Shown: positions 35,749 to 44,363, numbered from the stretch's first letter. The stretch is DNA of 49,472 nt from Chloroflexota bacterium (GCA_022824225.1 JAJEAH010000011.1:1-49472), one strand, 5' to 3'. The notes: generated from the letters alone by a model not told the origin. Translations and numbers: made by a program.

Positions 35749-36219
35749 CTATGAGCACTGTTGCAAGGCAGCAAAGTAGTCGTCCTCGTTGCGCGCGTCC
35801 AGCGGCTCGTTTACGACCTTGCCCTGAATGATGCCGTTCTTGTCGATGATGAAGGTGCCACGCTTTGCGAATCCAAAATCATCTACGAACACGCCGTACT
35901 GGCGGGAGACTGCGCCGTGGGGCCAGAAGTCGGCGAGAAAAGTGGCCGGAAACCCATTGTCATCCTTGTACTTCTTCAGCGTCCACTTGGTATCGGTGGA
36001 AATGCCGATGACTGCCGCGCCGCTGGCGTCGTAGCGGTCCGCGTTCCCGGCCAAGCCCCGAAACTCGCCGTCGCAGATACTGGAGAACGCGCCCACGTAG
36101 AAGACCAGCACGACGTTCTGCTTGCCGCGATAGTCGGAGAGGCTGACCTCCTCGTCGTCCTGGTTAACCAGCGTGAAATCCGGCGCTTCCTGTCCGACTT
36201 CCGTTCCAACGTTTGCCAC
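35749..36219 (-). CDS. Peroxiredoxin (AhpC/TSA, Bcp/AhpE-like)
   Basis: A 156-residue thiol peroxidase that reduces hydroperoxides. The thioredoxin-like fold begins APDFTLVNQDDEEVSLSDYR. The peroxidatic cysteine is C49 in FYVGAFSSICDGEF, with S46 replacing the more common Thr of the TxxC motif. A second cysteine is the penultimate residue (LQQCS), where it could act as a C-terminal resolving thiol. FWPHGAVSRQYGVF and FIIDKNGIIQ are standard. No reductase gene is adjacent. Confidence 0.93.
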   Translation of the reverse strand: MANVGTEVGQEAPDFTLVNQDDEEVSLSDYRGKQNVVLVFYVGAFSSICDGEFRGLAGNADRYDASGAAVIGISTDTKWTLKKYKDDNGFPATFLADFWPHGAVSRQYGVFVDDFGFAKRGTFIIDKNGIIQGKVVNEPLDARNEDDYFAALQQCS

Positions 36220-36344
36220 GGTGTGTTCTCCTCTGTGGTGGCCGGGCGCTCCTCTGCGCGGGTGTGACGCTCCGGCGGTGGCTCCAGGCGATGCTACTGT
36301 CTACGCATTCCATTCTACGAGAATCCGCGCGTGCGGAAAAGCGC

Positions 36345-36539
36345 TCAGTCGCGTCTGCCAGCAGATTCGTCGTCTTTGGCGGCAACCGCCCAGACTATGG
36401 CGGCGACCTGCGCCAACACCGTCCAACTCAATTGGGTGATTAGCAGCAAGATGGTCCGGGCGCCTGGGAGTCCGCACGCATAGGCGAGCAAGGCAGGCAG
36501 GAAGTATAGGGCAAGCCCTAGCGCCGCCAGCACGGGCAT
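36345..36539 (-). CDS. Small membrane protein, superinfection-immunity-like
   Basis: A 64-residue protein with two membrane segments: MPVLAALGLALYFLPALLAY, then after a short turn (CGLPGARTI) LLLITQLSWTVLAQVAAIVW, ending in a charged tail (KDDESAGRRD). The pattern Y-F-L-P-A-L-x-A-Y ... I-x-x-L-x-x-x-x-W-x-x-x-x-x-x-x-x-W-A resembles Imm_superinfect (phage T4 Imm-like) proteins, which in chromosomes are common small proteins of unknown role. An in-frame TAG lies nine codons before the ATG. The gap to the peroxiredoxin is 125 bp. Confidence 0.6.
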   Translation of the reverse strand: MPVLAALGLALYFLPALLAYACGLPGARTILLLITQLSWTVLAQVAAIVWAVAAKDDESAGRRD

Positions 36540-36595
36540 GCCGAAGGCAATGCCGGTGCCGGCCTAGCCTATGGCCACGTGCAGCGCCCTCCAGT

Positions 36596-38827
36596 CTACG
36601 TGCCGTGATAGTCAACGTACACGGGACTAGACCACGCCATTTCCATGTCTGTCTGAATCACGCGCACCCAGTAGGAATTGACGCCCGGCTGCGGGGTGGG
36701 GTCGCTAAACGTGAACGCAGCGCTCTCCGGTGCGCCGCGGGTCGCGAGCGAGACCGTGACCGTGCGGCCCAAGGGCCCGATGGCGTACTCCCGGGGCCCG
36801 ATGCGCAACCCGGCCAATGGCACACGCGCGGTGAAAGACTCGGCGGGCGCATAGGCCAGAATCTGGGGTCCGGCCGCGCCGTATGCGCCGAACCGCGGCC
36901 GGCTGATGAGGCTGGTGCTTGCGGCTACGTTGAGATCGGCAGTTTCGGCTTCCTCAATCGTTAGAACAACACCGCTGCGGTAGCCGCACGTCACGCTGTG
37001 CCACCTCAGGCTGCGGTCGGTAACGTCGGCCAAATGGGAGCGGGGGCTGTCGAAGCGAATAGTGTCCACTGCTGACAGCGTGCCATGCGAAATGGCCGCG
37101 GTTCCTTCCCACACGACGCCGGAGTAGCTCGACTTGCGGCTGGCGCCATCCCAGAGGATGCGCACCTGCTGCGGGTCCGGTTCGACCTGAATCGGGTGCG
37201 TGTAGATGAGATCGAGGCCGCGATACAACTCCAGGCGCTCCAGTGGAGCGGTACCCGTAACAGAGACCGTTACGGTGGGCGGCGCCGTCGTGCGGTAGGC
37301 GGCGCCCATGGGCTGCCCGTCGGCTTGGACGTCCACGATGATCCTGGCCCCGGTGGTCGCGTAGCAGCGACGGGCCTGCAGCGCCTCGTAGAACCCCTCC
37401 AGCGTAAGCGCAGACGCATAGATGCCGGTGAGGCCCGCTTGGGCATAGCGGCGCGGTTGGTAGCCCGGCCGGTCTGAGCCCGGACGACCGGTGTGGCTGT
37501 CGCTCCCGCCGAGAAAACCCACCGTATAGCGGCGCTCCAGCGCCTCCTCCAGAAACCACTCGAACGTGCCGTGGGTTGACGTAATCTCAAGGGCCGGTTC
37601 AAGCGTTGGCTCGTGATAGGCCAGGTCCGCGTGCGCTCCGCCGACGTGGGGCGTGATGAGCACGTCACGGTGGCGATAGGCGGCGTAGAGGTCCAGCACG
37701 TGGGGCAGATCGGTGTCAATGTCGGATTTGTCCGCGACTTGGGCGTGGCTATTGCGGCGGATGGGCTGGTTGTAGCGCCGAAAGTAGACGTTATGGTGGC
37801 CGCCGCGGCCCGTATCTGGCGACCACTCGAAGCCGGGCAGAGGCACGAAACGGCCGGGCTCGGCAAAGTCGGCCTCGGCTTCCTGCTGCAGCCGCCAGTC
37901 ATCGGCGGAGACCATGTGGTCGTTGCGCTGGTAGCCGACGAAGTCCAGCGCGGCAACGTCACGGGCAAAGCGAAAGAAGTCGGGGATTTTTTCCGCCAGC
38001 GCAACCTGGCCGCCGTGGGGATCGGCCCAAAAGAGCCGGTGTGCCGGCCGGTTCTCTGTGCAGGCGAGCGGGTTGCTCCGGGTAGTCAAACCGCACTGTT
38101 GGTCTTCCGCCTGGACGTAGTATGTGCCTGGATTCGGCGCCACGCAGTCCGCGAGTACCCGCACGCCATGGTCGGCGGGCTGAAACGCGAAAGTCCGCGC
38201 GGCTTCGGGCAGACGCAGGCCCTCCGCCCGCAACGTAAGGTCGCCGGTATATGCATGGGAGGGATTGCCCCAGGCGTCTTCCGCTCGCAACAGGAGGCTG
38301 AACGGCTCGCCCGCGGCAACGGTAGAGGGCGCGACAGCGACGAGGCGCGCGGCCTCGCCGCCGACGATAGTCAGATAGGGAGAATCCGGGAGTGTGAGAA
38401 AAGCGCCGTCGGCGGCGGCAGCGACATCGACCCAGAAATAGCGTTTGGTCTCCAGAAACGTCTGGGCCCGCGACCCCGGCCCACCGCCGCTACGATCGCC
38501 GTAGGTCACCGCAACCGTCTCTCCGGGCCGCAGAGCGCGGCCGGCCACGCGCACAAGCACCGACTTGATATCCTCGACCAAGAGGTCGACGAGGACTCCT
38601 GGGGGCGCCTGCGCCGTCATGTATTCCGCCTGGGACGGCTCCGTGCATTGGGGCACGCCCCAATCGGTGTCGGACTCCGTGTGGACTCTGATCGCGCCGC
38701 CCACGTCGATGCCGCGAGCGCCCGCAGTATAGCGAATCTGCCACGTGCCGTACGCGCCGGCAACGGCAACGCCGGCCGGCTCGAGGGTTGCGGCGCCAAG
38801 GTCATGCGGGTGCGGGGTGGGAGACAT
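36596..38827 (-). CDS. PHP/DUF3604-like metal-dependent hydrolase with beta-sandwich domains
   Basis: A 743-residue protein. The N-terminal third is beta-rich and of unknown role (DWGVPQCTEPSQAEYMTAQA). Around residue 290 begins a PHP-type barrel resembling DUF3604/CehA-McbA proteins: FWADPHGG, DFFRFARDVAALDFVGYQRN with DHMVSADDW after it, VPLPGFEWSPDTGRGGHHNV, LITPHVGGAHADL, EITSTHGTFEW and FLGGSDSHTGRPG. The histidines and aspartates fit a metal centre. The C-terminal part is again beta-sandwich. No signal peptide is seen. It may cleave an ester or phosphoester, possibly on a glycan; the substrate is unknown. The start at 38827 (MSPTPHPHDLG) follows AGGA; the longer ORF start at 38935 looks unlikely. 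Confidence 0.8.
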   Translation of the reverse strand: MSPTPHPHDLGAATLEPAGVAVAGAYGTWQIRYTAGARGIDVGGAIRVHTESDTDWGVPQCTEPSQAEYMTAQAPPGVLVDLLVEDIKSVLVRVAGRALRPGETVAVTYGDRSGGGPGSRAQTFLETKRYFWVDVAAAADGAFLTLPDSPYLTIVGGEAARLVAVAPSTVAAGEPFSLLLRAEDAWGNPSHAYTGDLTLRAEGLRLPEAARTFAFQPADHGVRVLADCVAPNPGTYYVQAEDQQCGLTTRSNPLACTENRPAHRLFWADPHGGQVALAEKIPDFFRFARDVAALDFVGYQRNDHMVSADDWRLQQEAEADFAEPGRFVPLPGFEWSPDTGRGGHHNVYFRRYNQPIRRNSHAQVADKSDIDTDLPHVLDLYAAYRHRDVLITPHVGGAHADLAYHEPTLEPALEITSTHGTFEWFLEEALERRYTVGFLGGSDSHTGRPGSDRPGYQPRRYAQAGLTGIYASALTLEGFYEALQARRCYATTGARIIVDVQADGQPMGAAYRTTAPPTVTVSVTGTAPLERLELYRGLDLIYTHPIQVEPDPQQVRILWDGASRKSSYSGVVWEGTAAISHGTLSAVDTIRFDSPRSHLADVTDRSLRWHSVTCGYRSGVVLTIEEAETADLNVAASTSLISRPRFGAYGAAGPQILAYAPAESFTARVPLAGLRIGPREYAIGPLGRTVTVSLATRGAPESAAFTFSDPTPQPGVNSYWVRVIQTDMEMAWSSPVYVDYHGT

Positions 38828-39230
38828 TGGTGTCAATCCTGGTTCTGTGGGTGTGTGCAGTCTCGCGGGGATGCCGGCGCACGTCACGCCGCGACATAGG
38901 CGGCAAGAGCGGTTTATCCCCTCGCAGACCTTCATGAGAGACCGCGTGGGTGTCGCCGCTCGTAGTGTACAACGAAACGGACTACCCTGTCAGAGGTCTA
39001 TACCCCACTCGTGCGGCGGGCGCCCGCCGCACGAGTGCCAGCCGCGCTGCACCGTGGATCTTGAGGGTCTTTCGGCCAACCAACCCCAGGGCCTCCGATG
39101 GCCCCAGATTCCGCGCCATTTGAAGAATCGATGGGTGTTGGCTAGACTGAGAAATAGGCAGAGAATTCACAAGTGCGCGAGTTTGCGCGGCAAGCCGTAG
39201 CGTCGCACTGCAGCGGTGAAGGGAGCCAGT
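38828..39230. repeat. Divergent intergenic region with a perfect 32-bp palindrome
   Basis: The 403 bp between the divergent PHP-like and glycosidase-like genes hold no gene. At 39006-39037 there is a perfect palindrome with 16-bp arms and no loop (left arm CACTCGTGCGGCGGGC at 39006-39021). It could be an operator, a cruciform site or a repetitive extragenic element. Confidence 0.9.
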
Positions 39231-41297
39231 ATGGCCCGGGAGATGCCGTGGTACGATCAGTTCATTCGCTTCGGACAGGTGGTGCTCCGTGAATCTGATC
39301 CACCGCACGTGGACGTAGACTGGTGGCAGGAGCGCTGGCGGGAAAGCGGTATAGGCGGGGTGGCCCTCAGCGCCGGCGGTGTGCTGGCCTTCTATCCGAC
39401 GGAGGTGCCTTTCCATCGCAAGAGCAACTCGCTGGGCGACCGTGACGTCTTTGGCGAACTGGCCGCAGCGGCAAAGAACCAAGACCTGGTTGTGCTGGCT
39501 CGCATCGATCCGAGTATTGCCCACGAAGACCTCTATTACGCTCACGCCGACTGGTTCATGGTGGACCACAAGGGGCGGCCCCGCCGCACGAACGGTCTTT
39601 ACCATACGTGCGTAAATTCGCCCTACTACCGGGAGTATCTGCCCGCAATCGTGCGGGAGATTGCCGGGCGCTATCCTGTGGATGGCTTTCTGGGCCACCG
39701 GTGGCAGGGCAACCGGGAGATTTGCTACTGCACGTATTGTGAGAAGCGGTACGCCCGGGAAGCGGAGATGCGGCTCCCGCCGCCTCGCGGGAGCGACAGC
39801 AAGGCTGCGGCGGAGCGGGCGCACCGCGGCTGGCAGCGCTGGCGCCGCGAGGTTGATGAAGAGCTGTGGAGCTTCCTGGACCGGGTGACCAAGGACGCGC
39901 GGGAAAACGCGCTGTGGGTAGGTGACGCCACCCAAGGGCGCGTGGCATCGCTGGCGGAATTCGTAATCGCCGAGCACGAGAGCAACGACGGCGGCCCGCT
40001 GTGGACGGCGGGTCTCATAGGGCGCAAGGCGCGTGGCATCGCCGGCAGAGGCAAAGCCGCCTACGTGACCGTGGACATGGGCAGCGGCGCAACGAACGCG
40101 GCATCCCCCGCAACCGTTCACGCCACCCTGGCCGGCATACTGGCCCATGGCGCCTGGCCTTGGGCAACCATGGCTGCCGTGCCGCGAGACCGGCGCGCGC
40201 TCAAGGATATGGCCGGCACGTTCGCCTGGCTGGCGGAGAATGAGCGCGTGCTTGGCGGGCGCATACCCGGCGCAACCGTGGGTGTGCTCTTTGGGCCGAG
40301 CGAGGCGGACGACGCCATCGTCGGCTTGGACAGCCACGTGATGGGCGCTTGCCTGGCCTTGCTGCGGGCGCGCATTCCCTTTGACCTGGTGGGACTGGAT
40401 CGCATCCAGGCCGGCGCTCTGCAGGACTACCAGTTGATCGTGGTGCCGAACATCAGCGAGCTTTCCGATAGCCACTCCCAACAGATTCGGAGTTTTGTAA
40501 GCAGCGGCCGCAGCCTGGTGGCGACGTTCGAGTCTTCCCGGCGAGACCCTTCCGGGGAATACCGCCCCGACTTTGGCCTGGCAGACGTGTTTGGTGTCAC
40601 CGCCACCGGCAACGCGCCCCTGCAGGACTTGGAAACCGGCCAGTACCAGATTGGCGGCGACCACCCAATTGTGCAGGACTTTGCCGACACTATTGTATTG
40701 CCTGCCGCTGGGCGGCTCACGCTCGTCCAACCACTGGCAAAGACGGAGACTCCCCTCGTGATGGTGCCGCCGGCCGCGGCGGAACCGGCGGAGTACGCCC
40801 TGGCGGACTTGCCGCAAATCTCCCGCCCTGTGCTCTTCGCGCGGGAGCAGGAGCAAAGCCGGATAGTCTACTTCCCAGGCGATATCGACCGCGCCGTGTG
40901 GGAACAGAATCAGGCCGACCTGGGCGAATTGCTGGCTCAGGCCGTACGCTGGGCCCACGGCAGTGAAGTGCCGGTTACGGTGACGGGGCCGGGTCTCGTG
41001 GACATCGGCGTGCACGTCGTAGGCAACGCGCTGCAGGTGCACGTGGTCAATCTCAGCAGCCCCGACGCCTGGCGCGGCTCGGTGGCAGAGGTGGTACCCT
41101 TGGGCCCGCAGGAGGTCCAGGTTGTATTGCAGCCCGGCAGCGCCGTGCAGGGCGCGCAGTTGCTGGTCAGCGGCGAAAGCGCGGACTACACTATCGACGG
41201 CAATGTGCTCCGTGTCACCATACCTCAGCTCGGGGCCCACGAACTGGTGATGGTCCGTTTTGTGGCGGATACTCCCGACCAGGCGTCAACCCCGTAG
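39231..41297 (+). CDS. Glycoside-hydrolase-like protein with beta-galactosidase trimerisation-type domain
   Basis: A 688-residue protein. The N-terminal part (1-330) looks like a TIM barrel of the hypothetical glycosidase type: MPWYDQFIRFGQVVLRESDP, IGGVALSAGGVLAFYP, VDGFLGHRWQGNREICYCTY and an AEHESNDGG acidic stretch near residue 245. Residues 350-530 form a Rossmann-like domain as in GH42 trimerisation domains (YQLIVVPNISELSDSHSQQI, SGRSLVATFESSRRDPSGEY). The end is beta-rich. No signal peptide is seen, so it is probably cytoplasmic. The start at 39231 lies after GGGAG. The catalytic pair was not assigned with certainty and the substrate is unknown. Confidence 0.75.
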   Translation: MAREMPWYDQFIRFGQVVLRESDPPHVDVDWWQERWRESGIGGVALSAGGVLAFYPTEVPFHRKSNSLGDRDVFGELAAAAKNQDLVVLARIDPSIAHEDLYYAHADWFMVDHKGRPRRTNGLYHTCVNSPYYREYLPAIVREIAGRYPVDGFLGHRWQGNREICYCTYCEKRYAREAEMRLPPPRGSDSKAAAERAHRGWQRWRREVDEELWSFLDRVTKDARENALWVGDATQGRVASLAEFVIAEHESNDGGPLWTAGLIGRKARGIAGRGKAAYVTVDMGSGATNAASPATVHATLAGILAHGAWPWATMAAVPRDRRALKDMAGTFAWLAENERVLGGRIPGATVGVLFGPSEADDAIVGLDSHVMGACLALLRARIPFDLVGLDRIQAGALQDYQLIVVPNISELSDSHSQQIRSFVSSGRSLVATFESSRRDPSGEYRPDFGLADVFGVTATGNAPLQDLETGQYQIGGDHPIVQDFADTIVLPAAGRLTLVQPLAKTETPLVMVPPAAAEPAEYALADLPQISRPVLFAREQEQSRIVYFPGDIDRAVWEQNQADLGELLAQAVRWAHGSEVPVTVTGPGLVDIGVHVVGNALQVHVVNLSSPDAWRGSVAEVVPLGPQEVQVVLQPGSAVQGAQLLVSGESADYTIDGNVLRVTIPQLGAHELVMVRFVADTPDQASTP

Positions 41298-41374
41298 CTC
41301 CAAGGACATCAACCATGTGCGACGATACCGGTTCCCTGCTCAGGTAGGAGGGTAAGGCAATCAGTTCCTCGCAC

Positions 41375-42802
41375 GTGGGGTCTTCAGATGAGAGCGACGG
41401 CGCGCCGCAAAACCGAGGCAAGCCGCTGTCGCGTGTTGTGCGCGTGCAGGCGCCTGTCGATCGCGGGAAAGTAGAGCGGCGCGGGAGATTCGGGTCTTCA
41501 CTGGTCTTGGCGGCTGGATTCGCGGCTCTGATTGCCTTGGGCACGCTGTGCCTCATGCTGCCCGCCGCCACCAAGCCCGGCAACACCACCACACTCATAG
41601 ACGCCCTCTTTACCGCTACGTCGGCTGTGTGTGTCACCGGCCTCGTCGTCGTCGATACCGGCGATCATTGGTCCACATTCGGCCAGGTCGTCATCCTCAT
41701 CCTGTTTCAGCTCGGCGGCTTCGGTTTCATGGCCAGTTCCATCCTGCTGTTCCTGCTCCTTGGACAGCGCATACGGCTGCGCCAGCGCGTCCTCATGCGC
41801 GAAGCCCTGAATATCTCCGGCTTGGGTGACATCGTCCGCATAACCCGTAACATCGCCATCTGGACGCTGACGTTGGAAGCGATTGGCGTTCTGGCGCTTT
41901 CGCTCTACTTTACCCAGCGGTGGGAGCCGGGCCACGCCTTCTGGATGGGCTTGTTCCACGGTGTGTCCGCTTTCAACAATGCCGGCTTCGATCTGATGGG
42001 CGGGTTTGGCAGTCTTACGGGCTTTCGCAGGGAGGGCTTCTTCCTGCTGGTCATCGGGATACTCGTGGTGTTTGGCAGCACCGGCTATATGGCATTCGAG
42101 GACATGGCTCGGGCGCGGCGCTGGTGGCGCCTGAGGCTGGAAACGAAACTCGTCCTGATCGTGACCGGCGCACTGTGGCTAATCGGTGGTCTGGCCTTCT
42201 TCTGGCGCGAGCGCAGCAATCCGCTGACCCTGGCCGGCGAGGTGTGGCACGTGCAGCTCATAGACACATTCTTCCACAGCATCGCGGCGCGCACTGCCGG
42301 CTTTGTTTCGCTGCCTGTCGCCAACATGACCGAGGACACGACGTTTCTGACCATGGTGCTCATGTTCATCGGCGGCGCGCCGGCCTCCACCGCGGGAGGG
42401 ATCAAAGTCACAACGTTTGCGGTACTGGCGGTGACGATTCTGACGGTGATGAGCGGGCGCACCAGCGCCAGCATCCTGCAGCGCAGGATTCCCGAGCAGG
42501 TGGTGCGGCGATCGCTGGCCATAGTTTCGCTCGCGTCGGTGCTCCTCATAGCCGTGAGTTGGCTGCTCGCGGACTTCGAAGCATTCAGCTTCATTTCCGT
42601 GTTGTTCGAAGCGGCGTCGGCGCTGGGCACGGTTGGTATGTCCTATGGCATCACGTCGCAGTTGCACGATGCGAGCCGCCTGGTCCTGATTTTCGCCATG
42701 TTCGTGGGTCGGTTAGGCCCGCTCACGCTTGTGCTGCTGCTCGCGCAGAAGAGCCAGCGGCGCTTCTTAGATTATCCGAGTGAGACTGTGCGAGTGGGTT
42801 AG
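41375..42802 (+). CDS. ktrB: KtrB/TrkH-type potassium (or sodium-potassium) uptake channel subunit
   Basis: A membrane protein with four pore-loop repeats: CVTGLVVVDTG near residue 85, FNNAGFDLMGG near 200, ARTAGFVSLPVAN near 306 and LGTVGMSYG near 418. Each carries the glycine of the K+ filter. At 475 residues it matches KtrB in length, and it is followed directly by the KtrA-type RCK subunit. The start is uncertain: the GTG at 41375 has its GGAGGG site 22 nt away, while an in-frame ATC at 41360 is 7 nt after GGAGGG, giving ISSSHVGSSDES. Function: K+ uptake for osmotic and membrane-potential control. Confidence 0.93.
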   Translation: MGSSDESDGAPQNRGKPLSRVVRVQAPVDRGKVERRGRFGSSLVLAAGFAALIALGTLCLMLPAATKPGNTTTLIDALFTATSAVCVTGLVVVDTGDHWSTFGQVVILILFQLGGFGFMASSILLFLLLGQRIRLRQRVLMREALNISGLGDIVRITRNIAIWTLTLEAIGVLALSLYFTQRWEPGHAFWMGLFHGVSAFNNAGFDLMGGFGSLTGFRREGFFLLVIGILVVFGSTGYMAFEDMARARRWWRLRLETKLVLIVTGALWLIGGLAFFWRERSNPLTLAGEVWHVQLIDTFFHSIAARTAGFVSLPVANMTEDTTFLTMVLMFIGGAPASTAGGIKVTTFAVLAVTILTVMSGRTSASILQRRIPEQVVRRSLAIVSLASVLLIAVSWLLADFEAFSFISVLFEAASALGTVGMSYGITSQLHDASRLVLIFAMFVGRLGPLTLVLLLAQKSQRRFLDYPSETVRVG

Positions 42803-42812
42803 GAGTCGCTCT

Positions 42813-43463
42813 ATGCCCAAACAGCAGATAGCCGTCATTGGCCTCGGCCGCTTTGGCTCGAGCGCCGCTATGCAACTCGTCCGGTTAGGCTACGACGTGC
42901 TGGGTGTCGACAGGAACGAGGACCTGGTGGAAAACCTGTCCGACGAACTCACCCACGTCGTGCGGGCCGACACGTCCAATGAAGGCGCGTTGGAAGAGCT
43001 CGGAATTCGCAATTTCGACGTGGTGGTCGTGGGCATCAGCTCCGAAGTCCAGAGCAGCATTGTGACAACTCTCATCCATAAGCACCTCAACGTGCCCTAC
43101 GTGATTGCAAAGGCGCGCGATGAACTCCACGGTGAAATCCTGGACAGAATTGGCGCCGATAAAGTGATCTATCCTGAACGCGAAGCCGGCCTGCGTATCT
43201 CGCATACGTTCATTTCCCGCGAACTGCTGGACTATGTGGAAGTAGTGCCGGGGTATGGGGTTAGCAAGATCCGTGTGCCCGATCGCTTTGTTGGGCGGTC
43301 ACTGCAGGTGCTGGGATTTGGCGAAGACAGCGGTCTGCGGATTCTAATGATTGGGCGCGGCGATAGCGTCGTGCACGATCCACAGCCCGGCGAGCGCATT
43401 CAGGACGGTGACGTGCTGATGGTGGTGGGCGAAGACCGCTACTTGAGCGAGATGGAACTCTAG
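42813..43463 (+). CDS. ktrA: KtrA/TrkA-type RCK regulatory subunit
   Basis: A 216-residue cytoplasmic ring subunit gating KtrB. The N-terminal RCK_N Rossmann domain has IAVIGLGRFGSSAAMQLVRL (G-x-G-x-x-G) and the acidic VDRNED for nucleotide binding. The C-terminal RCK_C domain runs from about 135 (VSKIRVPDRFVGRSLQVLGF). The ATG at 42813 is 7 nt after AGGAG, which overlaps the ktrB stop, so the pair is translationally coupled. Confidence 0.95.
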   Translation: MPKQQIAVIGLGRFGSSAAMQLVRLGYDVLGVDRNEDLVENLSDELTHVVRADTSNEGALEELGIRNFDVVVVGISSEVQSSIVTTLIHKHLNVPYVIAKARDELHGEILDRIGADKVIYPEREAGLRISHTFISRELLDYVEVVPGYGVSKIRVPDRFVGRSLQVLGFGEDSGLRILMIGRGDSVVHDPQPGERIQDGDVLMVVGEDRYLSEMEL

Positions 43464-43783
43464 ACCGGTCACTCCCGGCCGCTACATAGTCTTGCGGGGG
43501 CCCGTCGGCTCTTTCTCACGCCAGTGGACGCCGGTGTGAGCGGCCCATTTCGGCACATTGCTTGAGCCGCCGACGGAACGTGCGCCTGCCGAAGGGGCAC
43601 GCGCGGGCAGCACGGCAGTTGCAAGCCTGGGCCTTGACTGGGGGGAGTGTCATCATGCTGAGCTGTTCCCGGTTTCTCGCTTTGAGGAGAGGCGAAGGCG
43701 CGGTGGATCCCCGTCGTCAACATGGTATTCCAATCGGAGCACAGCGGTTAACTCGTGTGCCGGTGCCTGCGCTACACGGCAAC
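43464..43783. other. 320-bp gap before repeats, no gene seen
   Basis: No supported ORF, promoter or terminator is recognised between ktrA and the palindromic element that follows. Confidence 0.5.
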
Positions 43784-43888
43784 ATGTCATTCCGAACGAA
43801 GCGGAGCGGAGTGAGGAATCTAGGGCGCCTAGCCTATCGGGCCGGTTGGCGAACGTACTCTAGATTCCTCGCTCCGCTCGGAATGACA
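43784..43888. repeat. Palindromic MITE-like element
   Basis: Terminal arms ATGTCATTCCGAAC at 43784-43797 and TCGGAATGACAT at 43878-43889. Inner inverted copies of GAATCTAG and TCTAGATTC lie at 43815-43822 and 43859-43867. It belongs to the same family as the elements at 35001, 46323, 46502 and 46702. No coding capacity. Confidence 0.88.
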
Positions 43889-44030
43889 TGGCCTCGCTCG
43901 GAATGACGTGACCTTGCTCGGAATGACGTTGCCTCGCACGGAATGACACTTCTCCGCCTGGCATTACTCTTCTCCGCGCAGAATGACATGCCAACGCACG
44001 GCAAGACGTGCCAGCGCGCAGAGTGACATA
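43869..44030. repeat. 20-bp tandem array extending from the palindromic element
   Basis: GAATGAC, exact or with one to three changes, starts at 43881, 43901, 43921, 43941, 43961, 43981, 44001 and 44021, an exact 20-bp period for eight copies. The unit (GAATGACGTGCCTCGCTCG type) is the right terminus of the adjacent element. Later copies diverge. Confidence 0.92.
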
Positions 44031-44086
44031 AACACTGCCTGCAACGGCTACAAGCGTTCGACCACCAATTCCGGCGCGGAAAACAG

Positions 44087-44115
44087 TTGACAGCATGGGC
44101 GGAATCTGGTTTGAT
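44087..44115 (+). promoter_or_regulatory. Sigma-70-type promoter
   Basis: Perfect TTGACA at 44087-44092, a 17-bp spacer and TTTGAT at 44110-44115. It drives rightward toward the small ORF at 44170 and the structured region ending in a terminator at 44454. Confidence 0.75.
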
Positions 44116-44169
44116 TTAAGTGTGGAGGGCGAGAGCTCTCAATTCAGCACCAAAGGAAGGAGGTGGGCC

Positions 44170-44238
44170 ATGAAGACCATGCGCTTGCCACTTGACAACC
44201 CGAGAGTGCTGTACGGAGTCTGGCAAGTGGACTGTTGA
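44170..44238 (+). CDS. Possible 22-codon leader peptide or small protein
   Basis: The ATG at 44170 follows a very strong Shine-Dalgarno (GGAAGGAGGTGGGCC). The peptide begins MKTMRLPLDNPRVLYGVW and ends QVDC at TGA 44236-44238. A 9-bp stem starts 4 nt after the stop. The strength of the ribosome site and the fit to the promoter are the only evidence. It could be a regulatory leader, a small protein, or (less likely) the start of a UGA-read-through product. Confidence 0.5.
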   Translation: MKTMRLPLDNPRVLYGVWQVDC

Positions 44239-44242
44239 GCCT

Positions 44243-44363
44243 CCATCCGCAAGCAGGATGTTAGACCATCTGCGGATGGGGGGTCAGAAACAGGGTGACG
44301 GGTTTCGCCTATTTTGTGCAGTCTTGGCCCAGCTACAGCAACGCCTGAGCCAAACTGAAACCC
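44243..44363 (+). ncRNA. Candidate structured RNA or leader with nested helices
   Basis: Hairpin A: CCATCCGCA (44243-44251) pairs with TGCGGATGG (44271-44279), with an inner GATG/CATC helix (44257-44260, 44267-44270). Helix B: GGGTTT (44300-44305) pairs with AAACCC (44358-44363), enclosing CAGT-c-TTGGC (44319-44328) against GCCAA-ACTG (44349-44357). The segment lies between a promoter and an intrinsic terminator. I do not recognise a known riboswitch or small RNA. Confidence 0.5.

Noticed and set aside
38982-41240. 752-codon minus-strand ORF
   Set aside because: It mirrors the glycosidase-like gene, which has a ribosome site and recognisable domains; the antisense translation has none.
43869-44030. 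CRISPR array
   Set aside because: The 20-bp units are contiguous and no spacer sequences lie between them.
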